DNA of 64,000 nt from Serinus canaria. Its lineage: Eukaryota; Chordata; Aves; Passeriformes; Fringillidae. The DNA is taken from assembly GCF_022539315.1 (NCBI RefSeq), contig NC_066327.1, positions 1,817,001-1,881,000 on the forward strand, given 5' to 3'. Both the position numbers and the translations under genes were made by a program. Below the pieces are notes generated by a model. The model was given only the letters and a program-made list of their open reading frames with translations, was not told the DNA's origin and ran no database searches. Positions 21,200-33,175 of this stretch are shown here, in pieces (the stretch's first letter is position 1; every line of letters begins with the position of its first letter).

Positions 21200-23089
21200 C
21201 TCAGGGACCTGCCAGCACCCAGTGTGGCACCAGCCTGTCACCACCCTGCACTTACCCTGGGACATGGGAATGTTGTTTCTGGGTGTCAAGCGAGCCCTGA
21301 GTCCCCCTGAGCAGCGTTTTCCTGCTGCTTCCCTCGGTGCCTGCCATGGAAATCCAGCCCTCTCCCAAACAAGGGCTGCTCCTCTCCCCTCCGTGGTTCA
21401 CTCTCCTCGTTCTGCTCACTGCTCGTGCTTGGCTGCTGCTCTCAGGGCATCCCAGTCCCAGTGCTGCCTTGTGCAGGCTGGCCTAGAACAGAGACCAGGC
21501 AGAGCTAAAGAATAAAGCAGGGATTGATTAGGAGGCATCCATGGATCCACCTTGGGCAGCACCAGAGCCCAGCCAGGGCTGCACCCAAGATGACCCAAAA
21601 TGGCCCCAAAATGCCCGGGGTCTCTCCCTGGGATCAGCTCTGCTCCATTCCCACCTTGCAGTTCATTGTCCCAGCCCAGCTTTAGCCCAGGCACTCCCAC
21701 CCTTGTTTTTCTCTCTCCAGCCCATGGGGTTTGTGCTCCTGGGCTGAGATTTGGATCATTTGTCCTTGGTCCCCAGCTGGAGCAGGAATTGTTTTGTCTC
21801 CCTGCTCTGTGCACAGAGCTCACCATCCCATAATGTGAAGCCCAGACCCACACACTAAAGCAGCACAGAACCTGAAAAATAGAAAAGCTGAAACCCGAGG
21901 CATCACAAGGGCTGCTGATTCCTGCTTTCCTCCAGCTGGAAAAAAATCACTGGACACCCTGACACTCCAGTCTGGCAGTCTGGCCCTGCTGTGGGCTGCA
22001 GCCACCTCCTGCCTGGTTCCAGGGATGGGATGGGCCAGCAGGAAGCCACCTCTGCTCCTGTGGGAATGCTGTGAGTGCCCCACAGTGCTGTGTTCATCCC
22101 ATTCCCAGTGGATGCACTGGAAATGGGAATGGTGTCTCCTCAGCTTCACCAGCATGGCAGGGTGCACTGATGGACAGGGATGGAATTCCAGGATTCGATG
22201 GGCAGGGATGGAATTCCAGGATTTCCCATTGGATTTGGGTTCCTGGCTGCATCCATTGCCAGGGAAGCAGGATGATCCTGGCCTGGGGCAGGCTGGGACA
22301 CAGCCCTGGCTCCCTCCTAGGCAGGGGCTGTGTTTTCCAGCTGCCAGCAATTTCCATGAAAAACCTCATCAGTGCAGTCAAAACACGTTGGCTGAAACTG
22401 TGCAATTTTGAGGGGGGGAAGAAAAAGATATTTTAAGCAATGTCTTGGTCAACAGATAGAAAACCTGGGGATCCTGGAGGAAGAGATGTGGGAAATGGGG
22501 AGTTTTAAAGGGAATTTTTGAGGGGCAGGAGAGCTTGTGAAGGTGGCTGAGCCCACAGAGGGTTGAAGACAAGGCATGGTGGCGACAAAGTGGCCCAGAC
22601 CTTGGTGTGGGCACAGGCACTGCAGTTGTGAGGAGCTGTCACATGTGGAAATTCCCAGCTTGGGAATACAGGGAGAGATCTGACAGGATCCTGAGCAAAT
22701 CCCAGGACAAAGGAACCACAGCTGCTGCCAGCCAGGCTCTGTTTTGCTCATTCCTGGCAATCTGCAAACACCATTTTGCTGTGACAGGTCCAGTTCTTGA
22801 TAACATTTTTGTCTCCTAACCTGATCCTGCTCTGGAATGAAGTAGCCCAGGAGTTCATCAGTCCCACAAGGTCCTTGGGAGGCAGCTTTGGAGCCAGACC
22901 CAGGGGTGCCCAGCTGGAAATGGAGGAGCTGCAGCACTGCTGAGATCCAAGGTGCTGCGAACACTTTTCTTGCTCAAGAGATCAGCATTTCATGGCCTGT
23001 CCCAAAAAAAGGGATTTTTGGGAGGATAGGTTATTCCAGAGGTACCTCAGCAGATGGTCAACCACAGGATGATGCTGTGGGTGCAACCA
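21200..23089. other. Intergenic, nothing identified
   Basis: Unique sequence except the 26-bp tandem at 22173. Frames in both strands have no recognisable domain. Confidence 0.45.
22173..22223. repeat. Short tandem duplication (about 26 bp, 2 copies)
   Basis: GGGATGGAATTCCAGGATT occurs twice head to tail, separated by CGATGGGCA-type spacer. Confidence 0.75.
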
Positions 23090-23315
23090 GGTCCTGCAGG
23101 ATAAGGGAGTGGAGCTCCAGAGCTCCTTCCCCTCTCCTCATCAGGTGAGACATGGAATAAGACAACCAGAGAAGCTGTGGCTGCCCCTGGATATCTGAAA
23201 GTGTCCAAGGTCAGGCTGGATGGGGACTGGAGCAGCCTGGGACAGGATCTGCCCATGGATCTGATCCTTAAAGTCCCTTCCAACCCAAACCAGTCTGGGA
23301 TTCCATGATCCAGTC
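23090..23315 (+). mobile_element. CR1 LINE 3' fragment
   Basis: Sense CR1, short: AGAAGCTGTGGCTGCCCCTGG, GGCTGGATGGGGACTGGAGC, CTTCCAACCCAAACCAG, ending GGGATTCCATGATCC. Confidence 0.75.
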
Positions 23316-23929
23316 ATTGCCACAGCCCCGAATGCCTCCAGCACAGAGCATTCCTTGGAGCACACATCCTCTCTCAAACAATTCGGGATTTTATCTTTTA
23401 TGGTGATTTTGCCCAAATCAAAGAAAAAAAAAGTACTAAAATATGTCTATTCCCATCTTATTTTATTTTAATAGGATTAAGTATCCTTGTGCTATCAAAA
23501 TGTCTGTTCCAACATTTGCAGGCTGAGGAATTTCTCTCTCTGTTCCAAATGACATTTAGGAACAAAATTGAATCTAAGTGTTCCTTCTACTTGTGTTTGA
23601 AACAGTCCAAATTGCAGTGACGTATTTGGGCTTTGTTGACATGGAACATTTGGATTAATCCAAAAGAAACTCTTCCCGAACTTCATCTCCAGAAAACACT
23701 CAGACTTTGATGGGGCTGTTTCATTTGCAAATGAAGGGGAAAAAAAGAGGGAGAAAAAGTCACATCCTCAGCATTTCCTGGGAAACTGCAGCTCCTTTCC
23801 TTCCCCGTGGTCTCTGAGGACTGGGATGTGCTCCAGGGAGGAAACAGCCATGGGATCGTGGGCAGCTGGGACTGCTGCTGCTGGGCAGGGTGGGGGGATG
23901 CAGTGCAGGTGGCACTGGGCAGACTGGGA

Positions 23930-24060
23930 CCTGGGACTGGTGGCCCCGTCCCCAGCAGTGGGACCTCCCAGTCTGTCCAGTGCCAGGTTGGACAGGGCTT
24001 GGAGCAACCTGGGATAGTGGAAGGTGTCCCTGCCCATGGCAGGGGACAGAATGAGATGAG
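23930..24060 (+). mobile_element. CR1 LINE 3' end
   Basis: Sense CR1 end: CAGGTTGGACAGGGCTTGG, GGATAGTGGAAGGTGTCCC, CCATGGCAGGGGACAGAATG, followed directly by a greatly expanded ATTCCATG-type tail. Confidence 0.75.
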
Positions 24061-24395
24061 TTTTAATATCCCATTCCATGAATTCATGACTCCATGATTC
24101 TATCATTCCATAATTCCATTATGCCATGATTCCATGAGTCCATTATTCCATCATTCCATCATTCCATCATTCCATGATGCCATGATTCCATGATTCCATG
24201 AATCCATGATTCCATGATTACATCATTTCATGTTCCATGACTCCATGATTCCATGATGCCATGATTCCATTATTCCATCATTTCATGATTCCATGATTCC
24301 ATCATTTCATGTTCCATGACTCCATCATTCCATGATTCCATGATACCATGATTCCATGACTCCATGACTCCATCATTCCATCATTCCATGAAAAG
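24060..24395. repeat. Expanded CR1 tail, (ATTCCATG/ATTCCATC)n
   Basis: About 335 bp of degenerate octamers derived from the normally 2-4 copy CR1 3' terminal repeat. Confidence 0.9.
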
Positions 24396-24726
24396 CTGTC
24401 CCAGAAGATGCCATCCCCCTTCTCCCAGCCCTCAGCGCCAGTCCCTACAAGCTTGGCCACCAAGCCATTGCCACATTCCAAAGCATGGGAAGCTTTGGAT
24501 GCCAATGCCAGGCCTGGAGCACGTCAGGAGCATTCAGGGCAGCTGGAACCTCGTGGCCTGCAGGGAGCATCAGCAGTGATGGGTTCAGGGGACGTCTCTG
24601 CTGCTCTGGGTCAGCCTCAGGGCTCCTCTCCCATCCGTGGGTGTTGTTTGCTGATCTGTGTCCTCCATCCACCAGCTGTGGGCTCTGTGTGCCAGGGCAG
24701 GGCTCACTGGGAGAGATTTCACAGAT

Positions 24727-25324
24727 CCCAGGATCACTGAGGTTGGAAAAGCCCTCCAAGATCAACGAGTACAACTGTGCCCCATCCCCTCCTTGTCCCC
24801 AGCCCAGAGCACTCAGTGCCACCTCCAGCCCTTCCTGGGACACCTCCAGGGATGGGCACTCCAAACCCCCCTGGGCAGCCCCTCCCAATCCCTGAGCACC
24901 CTTTCCATGGGGAAATTCCTGCTGTGCCCACCCTGAGCCTGCCCTGGCCCAGCCTGAGGCCGTTCCCTCTCCTCCTGTCCCTGTTCCCTGGAGCACAGCC
25001 CGATCCCCCGGCTGTCCCCTCCTGTCAGGAGCTGTGCAGAGCCACAAGGTCCCCCCTGAGCCTCCTTTTCTCCAGGCTGAGCCCCTTCCCAGCTCCCTCA
25101 GCCTCTCCTGGAGCTCCAGCCCCTTCCCAGCTCCGTTCCCTTCCCTGGACACGCTCCAGCCCCTCCAGGGCTCTCTGGCCATGAAGGCCCAGAACAGGGG
25201 ACAGCCCTGGAGGTCCCCCAGCAGTGCCAGCACAGGGGACAGGCCCTGCCCTGGTCCTGCTGTCACACTGGTTCTGATCCAGGCCAGGTGCCCACGGCCT
25301 CCTTGCCCACCTGGGCACCCCTGG
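24727..25324 (-). mobile_element. CR1 LINE fragment, young copy A
   Basis: Antisense CR1, about 600 bp. It matches 55062-55664 at roughly 98% by eye in the same orientation. The 3' end is at 24727 (GATCACTGAGGTTGGAAAAG on the plus strand). Low divergence indicates recent activity of this subfamily. Confidence 0.85.
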
Positions 25325-25834
25325 GCTCATTTCTTCTCAAGTCTGATGCTGCTTTACCCACTCAGGCAGGGCTGAATTTTGCTGGAATTAATAAACCAGC
25401 AAGGCACAGAGCCTGCACTGTGTCCCCTCCCTGTCCCCCCATCCCTGGTGGGAGATATCACCAGCAAAGGGTGGCATTTTTGGGGTGGGGTGAGGAAAGC
25501 CTGAGATATTCCCTCAACAACAGGGAACAGCAGTCACCTACCAGGGTGAGGCAAAGAGCAGCCAGCAGAGCTGCTGGGAGCTGCGATGGCAGGGACGTGA
25601 TGTCCTGGGGACAGGGGGACAGTGACTCACTGCAACCTGCTGGAGGGGGGCAGGGAAGGCAGATGAACTCATGCTGCCAAAGAGGGGAAGGGGAATCAGA
25701 TGGGTTTTGCAAATATATCAGGGGAGTCTCAAATACTGGCAAGAAAGTAGAAGCCATTAATAAATTAGGAAGAAGATTAAATTAATGATGACTCTCAAAT
25801 GGCTGAAGCACTGCAGAGCCTTCTAAAATCTGCC

Positions 25835-25880
25835 TTTAACCAAGAAAAAAAAAAAAAAAGAAAGGGAAGAGAAGAGAAGC
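25835..25880. repeat. A-rich/GA-rich low-complexity tract
   Basis: A run of A with GAAAG/AGAAG units. Confidence 0.8.
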
Positions 25881-26509
25881 TAAAGAGTTTCTGTGGACAA
25901 TAAAAAACAAAGGAAATCTTGTCAAATTATCACATTTGAATCTTAAGGAAAGGCAGGTGAAGCTGAGCAGGGCTGGGGGCAGGCAGAGGGCCCGGGGTGG
26001 GACCAGGCTTCTGCAGCAGTGGAGTTGTTTGAGTTAGAGGGGCAGGAAATGACCCGAGGGGCTGGGCAGGGAAGTGCAGCAGGCGGCAGGAGGGACAGCC
26101 AGGGCAGCAGCAGAACTGCAGGATCCTCTCCAGCCCCCAGTGGGGAGCCCAGAGCCAGGGAGGCTTCTGGAAATAATTGGGGCAGGGCACTAGCCCAGCA
26201 GCCACAGCCTCTGCAGGGGGGGTTGCTTACCCACAGAGCTCCTGCCCCACACTGCCCAGGGAACAGGGGAGAAGGCTTTTCCTTCCTTTTCCCCTCTGGA
26301 GCTGCCAGCTCAGTCCTGCTGCTTCCACTGGAGACACTCTGGGCTTCTGGGTCTGGGAATACACTGGGGGATCCAGACAGCCAGAGGAGATGGTGGGAAG
26401 TCCTCACTGGGCACAGGGTTGGGAAAGGCTGTAGGTACAGCTGCTGGATGGTTCTGGAATGGGAATGTTGATTTCCATGGCACCTGGACAAAATGTCCTA
26501 TTGCACAGG

Positions 26510-26960
26510 AATGGGAGAATCACTGGATGACAGAATATCCTGGGCTGGAAGGGAGCCCCAGGAATCATCAATCCAGCCCCTGTCCCTGCCCAGACCCCCC
26601 AGCAATGCCCCCTGGGCATCCCTGGTGTCCAAGGGCTCCTGGAGCTCTGGCAGCCTCGGGGCTGTGCCCATTGCCTGGGCAGCCTGGGCAGTGCCCAGCA
26701 CCCTCTGGGGGGGAGAAACTTCTCCCAAAATCCAGCCTGGCCCTGGCCTGGCCCAGCCCCAGCTGCTCCTGGGTGCTGTCCCTGTCCCAGAGCAGAGCTC
26801 AGAGCTCAGAGCTGTCCCTGGGGAGGAGCTGCAGCCCCTGCTGCTCTCAGGCTCCTCTGGGAATGAGCCAAGTGCCCTCAGCCAGGATGCCCCAAGTCCT
26901 GGCCCAGAGGAGCAGGACAGATCCCCCTCTCCCAGCTGCTGGCTCTCTGCAGGACCAGTG
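26510..26960 (-). mobile_element. CR1 LINE fragment
   Basis: Antisense CR1 with CCTGCCCAGACCCCCCAGC, GGCTCCTGGAGCTCTGGCAG and CAGCCTGGGCAGTGCCCAGC. Same subfamily as 50790-51270. Confidence 0.8.
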
Positions 26961-28439
26961 AAGCCTGGCTGGATCAGTCCCACACCCTCACCTCCATCAG
27001 GTCTCACATCATTTTGCCCCACAAATTCAAGAACCATGCCTGGGTTTAGACCAGAGCAGGGATTTTGGCCCAAATTTGCAGGAGGAAGCCCTGCAGGAGA
27101 GGACCCCAGGCAGAGCCCTGGAGGAGCCCTGCAGTGCCTGGGGCTGGGCACAGCGGGATGCTGAGGCAAGGGGGGGATGCTGCAGGACCAGCATGGAGAG
27201 AGGGATGGTTCCAGAGTGTCCCACGGCTCCTCTCCCACCCTGGTGCTCTGGCAGCTGTTTCCTTCCACATCCACCCCAGCACGGGGATAAAAGGGGTCTC
27301 AGGAGGTCACTGAGGACCACCCGTCACATCCGAGGGCCTTGGTGTGGGCAGAGAGGCTCCTGCCAGCAGAGGGGACACCTCAGATGTCCCCAAGCGTCCT
27401 TAGGGACCCAAGCACCCTGCAGGGTCAGGCCTGGGCACAGCAGGGCTGCCTGGTGGGGCTGGCAGCAGATTCCCAGCAGCATCCCAGTGCCTGGGCACAG
27501 CTGGAGGCCCTGGTGGCCCCAGGAGCCACAGGCACAGGAGAGAGGCACCAGGGAGAGGCTGAGGGGCTGAGGGAGAGGTTTGGAGGCAGATGAGATGAAC
27601 TCAATCTGTCCAGCCCTGCTGATCAATCACACAGGCAGGGGTCGGATCACTGTCTCTGAGCGCCTGGAGGGTGAAAGAGAGGAGATGGAAATTGCTCACT
27701 GGAGCTGGGGGGTCGGGGGTGGGGGGTGGGGAACGCCAGGGCTGCTGACTCGGCTCCTCCTGCCCTCCGTGGTGGTTCTCCAGGAGCAGGGATGGGGCTG
27801 AGCCCCAAGAAAACGGTGCCTGGGCAGCAGGGGAGGCTCCTGGCCCTGGCTGAGGGTCAGGGAGCTCCGTGGGAACCATCTGGGCTGGGGGGATGGAGCA
27901 GAGAACATGGTGGGAAAACTGCTGTGCAAGGAGAGCAGGGGGGTGAGGAAGGTGGGATGGGACAGGTAAACCTGCAAAGGTTGGACAGATGAGAAGCTGA
28001 AAGGTTGAGAAATTCCAAGATTGGAATTTCTGTTGTGTCTGTGCTGTTCCAGACCCTGGTTTGGCACTGTGGGATGTTCCACCAGCCCTGCAGGGAGCTG
28101 CTCCTGGGATGTCCAGGCAGGAGCCGTGGTGGGAGAGCCCAGGAGAAGGGAATGGGGCCCTCCCTGCAGAAATCCAGGCTCAGGGATGGAGTTATTCCAA
28201 TAGCACAGGGACAAGGGTCACCCCAGTCCTGTCATCACCAGGACATCACCCCAGGGGTGTGGGGAGGGCTGGGGTTGGCATCCACCCCTGAAGGCATCAC
28301 CCCCATGCCAGGCACACCTCCAGTGCCATGGAGCTGCTCTGGGTGTCCCCTTCCCTGTCTGGAGCAGCCCTGGTGGCTTTGAGGTGTCCCCCCTCCATGT
28401 CCCCCCCCTCAGCCCTGCTGTTTCTCGGGGCCTCTGGCA
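26961..28439. other. Intergenic, nothing identified
   Basis: GC-rich unique sequence; no exon supported. Confidence 0.45.
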
Positions 28440-28925
28440 GAGCTGTGCTTCATTCAGGCTCTTTATCTGTTTTCATTTTCTATGCACACCTCTGGGGCAC
28501 TGCTCAGATATAAAATAATCAAAATGACAGTCCCCAGATAAAGGCCACTTCTGTTAGGAGCACACCAGGCTCTCGTGGCACAGCACACAAATGGCAGTTT
28601 ATTTTCTACCTCAGCACCTTTCGGGCCTTGCAAGTGCTGGATCCAAAGCAAAACCTCCTGCTCAGCTCTTTCCCACCTGTGAAACGTGGTGCAGTGCATA
28701 AAGTTCAGAGGCAGGAGTGAATAACAGCGACTTTCATTAAGTGTCAAGTGAAAGCAGAGCCAGGCTGGAGCCTAATTCCAGTTGGGACCCGTTCAATAGC
28801 AAATTAACCTGCCAGTGATCTCCCAGGAGGCTACTGAGCAGAGCAGGAGGAATAATTTGAAACCAGGTTTGGAGAGCTAGGTAATATCTTTTTTATTAGA
28901 TCAGCAGATAATTTGTAGCCAGATA
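28440..28925. promoter_or_regulatory. CNE-like unique segment
   Basis: About 485 bp of non-repetitive, AT-balanced sequence with CAGATATAAAATAATC, GTAATATCTTTTTTATTAG and CAGATAATTTGTAGCC. Next to the CpG-rich block at 29030. Confidence 0.35.
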
Positions 28926-29029
28926 TTTATTCTGCGAGCCTCTGTGTGCGTGAGGAGCCCTCTGCCTCCCCCCCGTCCCTCCCAGATCCCTGAAAACCTC
29001 TCTGGATGTTCCATCCCGGGGGGCCAGAC

Positions 29030-29400
29030 CCCAGCAGGGGCCGGGGGTGCCCCGGGAAGGGCAGAGGGGCACTTGGGGTATCTGTGACACCTCCCTGGCC
29101 GTGCCCGGGGCAGGGGAGGCAGCGCGAGGATGGCCACGGGGATGGCTGGAAAGGCTTTTTCCCCTTTTTTCCCTTTTTCCCTGGATGCTGGCAGGGAGCG
29201 GCCGGGCAGGCGGGCAGTGCCGGAGCAGCATTACCTCACCAGCGCCGAGCCGCGTTGGCTGCAGCGCCCGGGGGGGAGGAGGAGGAGGAGGAGGAGGAGG
29301 AGGAGGAGGATGTTATCTCCTGACAACCCCCGCGCCTGTCACATCCATCACGGCAGCGGATGCAGCGCAGGACCCGCAGCCCCGGTGCCACGGGGGTCCT
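29030..29400. promoter_or_regulatory. CpG-rich block (possible CpG island)
   Basis: High CpG density for this window (GGCCGGGCAGGCGGGCAGTG, GCGCCGAGCCGCG, CGCGCCTG, CACGGCAGCGG) directly beyond a CNE-like AT-rich segment. No exon or start site could be tied to it. Promoter, enhancer or chance GC-rich sequence remain open. Confidence 0.35.
29274..29312. repeat. (GGA)n microsatellite
   Basis: About 12 GGA triplets at the edge of a CpG-rich block. Confidence 0.9.
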
Positions 29401-29888
29401 GCTGAGGAGGGCTCCCATCCCTTGGGATGAGCTTTTCTGGGGCTGTGGGTGACAGGGATGGCAGCTCAGGGATGAGAGAAGAGGAGCGAGGGCAGTGCCG
29501 GGAAATCAGGCTGGAGAGGATGGATCCAGGGGCAGAAATCCCGAGCTTGTCCCAGCTGATGGGTCAGGACCCCCCCTCACCCCAAGGAGGGGCTGCTGTG
29601 GCACTGAGGGTCCTTCCTGCAATTCCAGCTGGGATTCTGCCTGTGCTGGGACACAGAGAGCTGCCAGCACCGTGTCCCCAGGAGCAGGGAGCCAGCAGGG
29701 AGCCCAGCAGAGCCCGGCTCCATGAGGAGCTGCTCCAGTCCGAGCTGGTGGATCCCTCTGCAGCCACAGCCAGGCCACTCCGCTTTCCTGAGTCCGCCAG
29801 CACCGCAGGTTTTCACCTCTGGCTCCCAAAAGGGGCAGCATGAGGTGAAACATTTGTGCCCTCTCTGCTGGGGGATGCAGCCAGGTCT

Positions 29889-30010
29889 GCATCCATCCTC
29901 TGCCTCGGGCCAAAATTCCTTCCTGAGCATCCATCCTCTGCCTCGGGCCAAAATTCCTTCCTGAGCATCCATCCTCTGCCTCGGGCCAAAATTCCTTCCT
30001 AAGCACCCAT
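29889..30010. repeat. 38-bp minisatellite, 3.2 copies
   Basis: CATCCATCCTCTGCCTCGGG plus CCAAAATTCCTTCCTGAG repeats with an exact 38-bp period; copies are almost identical. Confidence 0.92.
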
Positions 30011-30194
30011 CCCTGGCTCTGAGCCCTCCCTGCGGGTGGTGCCTGCGGGCTCACGTGCACATCCCGGCAGGAGCAGCCCACACCTGGGGGTGAGAGGCAG
30101 GAAAAGCTGGGAATGGCCCTGGGTCTGCCAGTCTGGGGCTACCGGGAGAGCCTTCAGCCTCACCCAATGCTCCAGCAGCAGCCTGGTCAGGGAC

Positions 30195-30436
30195 TGGCAC
30201 GGGAATGGGAGTGGGAAGGGGAATGGAATGGGAATGGGAATGGAATGGGAGTGGGAATGGGAATGGGAGTGGGAATGGGAGTGGGAGTGGGAATGGGAGT
30301 GGGAATGGGAATGGGAGTGGGAATGGGAATGGAATGGGAATGGGAATGGGAATGGGAATGGGAATGGAATGGGAATGGGAGTGGGAGTGGGAATAGGAAT
30401 GGAATGGGAATGGAAATGGAAATGGGAATGGAATGA
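30195..30436. repeat. (GGGAAT/GGGAGT/GGAAT)n array
   Basis: About 240 bp of 5- and 6-base units; the long Trp-Glu and Ser-His frames across it are artefacts. Confidence 0.95.
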
Positions 30437-30714
30437 GGCACCGGACAGTGCTGGGATGGACTGCAGGAGGAGCAGAGGGATGGGGAAACAGGAGCAGAGC
30501 AGATCCAAGGGGATCCAAGGGGATCTTGGCTCCTCCTGAGCCGCTCTGAGCCATGGGCTCAGCTTGCAGCCGATTCAGCACCAGCCCCGCCAGCGCTGGA
30601 GGCGCTCGGCAGCCCCGGGATGCTCCTGGCAGCTCCGGGCAGGGATGGAGATGGCGCTGGAGAAGAGCCACGATGGCCCCGCACCTCCTGAGCATTCCTC
30701 GCTCGCAGTGCGGG

Positions 30715-30770
30715 AGAGGGGAGGGGAGGGAGGGAGGGAGGGGAGCGGGGAGGAGCGGGGGAGGGAGCGC
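30715..30770. repeat. G-rich (GGGAGG)n tract
   Basis: Closely spaced G3-G4 runs on the plus strand; G-quadruplex potential. Confidence 0.8.
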
Positions 30771-31144
30771 CTGATGAGGAATCCGGGAATGGGAGGCAGA
30801 CAGAAAAACTAATCGGGGATGATTGAGGGAGAGCAGGAGGATGAGTGAAAGATTGAGACAGAGTGATAAAGAATATGTCAGACGGACAGGAAAACTAATA
30901 AAGAATAATAACGGCCCCTGGCCCTGCGCAGCGCCCGCACCCGGCTCGGGCTGAGCGGGGGGAGGGGGCAGGCGGGGTGTGACACCCACCCCTGCCCGGG
31001 GGACACACGGGGACCTGCTGTGTGTGTGTCCCCCCCCGCACATCTGGTCCTGCACAGAGCAGCTCTGGTAGCTCAGCCTTGCACTCACAGCCATGTTGGT
31101 GAGGAGACGGGGGACGTGTGGGGGTGTGCAAACCCAGATGGCAC

Positions 31145-31440
31145 TCCCTTCCCTTCCCTTCCCTTCCCTTCCCTTCCCTTCCCTTCCCTTCCCTTCCCTT
31201 CCCTTCCCTTCCCTTCCCTTCCCTTCCCTTCCCTTCCCTTCCCTTCCCTTCCCTTCCCTTCCCTTCCCTTCCCTTCCCTTCCCGTCCCTTCCCTTCCCTT
31301 CCTTCCTCCTCCCTTCCCCTTCCCTTCCCTTCCCTTCCCTTCCCTTCCCTTCCCTTCCCGTCCTTCCCGTCCCTTCCCTTCCCCGTCCCTTCCCTTCCCT
31401 TCCCTGCCCTCCCGTCCCTTCCCTTCCCGTCCCTCCCTTC
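31145..31440. repeat. (CCCTT)n / (AAGGG)n pentanucleotide array
   Basis: About 27 perfect CCCTT units (31145-31280) followed by interrupted units with CCCGT and CCTTCCTCC variants to about 31440. The frames across it (Pro-Phe-Ser-Leu) are not genes. Confidence 0.95.
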
Positions 31441-31542
31441 CCTCCCCTCCCCCCCCTCCCCTCCCCCCCGCCCCTCCCCTCCCCCTCCCCTCCCCTCCCC
31501 TCCCCTCCCGCCTCCCCTCCCCTCCCCTCCCCCTCCCCGCCA
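31440..31542. repeat. (CCCCT)n C-rich array
   Basis: Continuation of the pentamer array with a CCCCT unit and homopolymer C runs. Confidence 0.9.
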
Positions 31543-32130
31543 TGCCCAGGGCAGAGCTGTGCCCGTGCCAGCCCCCTGAGCTGTCCGCTGCTGTCCCCAA
31601 GGCACTGGGTGCCACATCAGCTCCAGCCTCCCCCATGGCTGGGGGCTGTGCCCGAGCTCATTCCTGCATCCCTCGGCCAGAGGCGGAGCCCTGGAACAGC
31701 CACTGGGATCTGATCATCTCCTCATCTCCTGCAGGTTGGAGTCATGAGCATAATGCAGCACCTCTGAGCTATGGGGGGCCGGGGAAAACGGCCCCTCCTG
31801 GGCTTCTCCTCCTTGGAAACTGTCTGTCCTTCCCCACCCCCTCACCCCAAGGGCAGATTTTTGGGGTGCAGAGGATGGCACCACATTTGGGATGAGCTGT
31901 GCCCTGGCAGCCAGAGAGGCCCTGGGAAAGGTGCCATCCTTTCCAGCAGGCTTAGAAAGGGCAGGGATGTGCAGAGCTTCTCCCAGGAAAGGACTGCTGT
32001 GCCCTGCTGTGAACTTGTGCTGTGTACATCCTGCAGGACCCACTCATGAAGGAGCCAGGATCTGCTCTCAGGGGGCTGGGGGAGCTGGGTCTGGGTGTGG
32101 ATGGAGACCCAGACTGCCACAGTCCCACAG

Positions 32131-33175
32131 TGTGGGAACCCAGGACATCCCTCTGGCTGCCCTGGAGGACTCGAGACCCTGGCAGGAGGCTCAGAGACCT
32201 TGGCATGGAGTCAAAACCCCCTGTGCCTTCCATTTTAGCCCATGGAAAAAACAATTGTCAACTTTGTGTGAAGAGTTACAAGCCACAAGAGTTTGAGTAG
32301 AATGACAGTGAATTTGTCACAGGGTGAAAAAGCAGAATTTTGGGGATTTAGAATGGGGGTTCAGGAGGCAAGATGGAGGAATCTGGGTGTGTCCTGTCCT
32401 TCTCCTTCTTCTCCTTCTCCTTCTCCTTCTCCTTCTCCTTCTCCTTCCTGCCTTCTCCTTCCTTCGCCTTCTCCTTCTCCTTCTCCTTCTCTCCTTATCC
32501 TTCTGTCGTCCTTTCTCTGCACTTGTATCTCCTGTTTCTGCGTTGGTTTCTTCGTTCTGCCTGTTCGTTTCTGGTTGTTCTTTCTCGTTTGTCATTTGGC
32601 TTTTTCTGTCTTTGTTTCCTTTTCTCTTTCTTGTCTTCTTTCTTCTTCTTTCTCCTTCTCCTTCTTCTCCTTTTGTTTGTTCTTTTTATCTCTTTTCTCA
32701 TTTTTTTCTTGTTCTTTTTTTCTTTTTTCTTCTTGTGCTTCTTCTTCTATCTCTTCGTCTTTCTTCTTCTTCTTCTTCTCTTTCTCTTCTCTTCTTCTTC
32801 TTCTTCTTCTCTTCTCCTTCTTCTTTTTTTCTTCTTCTTCTTCTTCTTCTCTTCGCTCCATCTCTGCAGTGCTGGTGGCACTCCTGGATTGGTTTAGAGT
32901 ACAGACAGACTGTCTAACATGGGTGATAGGTACTGGGAAATTATTGTAAATAAAGTACACATGTAAAGTACTTGGCATAAAAAGCCAACAGCACCCCAAG
33001 GGCAGGGGCTGTGCCACAACCCGACCTGCTGGACAGACCTCAGGTCAGAGAAGGAATGGAACAGAGAAGAGAAAATAAACAGCCTTGGAAAGCAGAACCA
33101 AGGAATCTCGACTTCTTCTTTGGTCATGGGGCTGGGAGAAAAAAGAGACTTTCCAACATCTCAGGAGTCATCACA
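32131..33175 (+). mobile_element. Passerine ERV LTR with expanded polypyrimidine tract
   Basis: Starts near TGTGGGAACC and ends near GTCATCACA. Promoter-like CATAAAAAGC at 32975-32984 is followed about 95 bases later by AATAAA at 33074-33079, the spacing expected for U3-R of an LTR. Text before and after the pyrimidine tract matches a songbird LTR family as I remember it. No gag/pol/env nearby, so solo or truncated. The start could be as late as 32315. Confidence 0.6.
32397..32862. repeat. Polypyrimidine (CTT/CTCCTT) tract inside the LTR
   Basis: About 465 bp, almost pure pyrimidine on the plus strand, first CTCCTT hexamers then degenerate CTT and T runs. It produces long Ser/Phe/Leu or Arg/Lys/Glu open frames that are not genes. 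Confidence 0.95.

Noticed and set aside
24445..25266. 273-residue minus frame, similar to one at 55098-55838
   Set aside because: Both are translations of the same CR1 3' region, which is noncoding; similarity reflects the repeat, not a gene family.
31020..31895. 291-residue Pro/Ser/Phe/Leu frame and Gly/Lys/Glu-rich minus frames
   Set aside because: Translation of the (CCCTT)n and (CCCCT)n arrays.
32293..32949. Hydrophobic 218-residue frame resembling a membrane protein
   Set aside because: Leu/Phe/Ser-only translation of the polypyrimidine tract.
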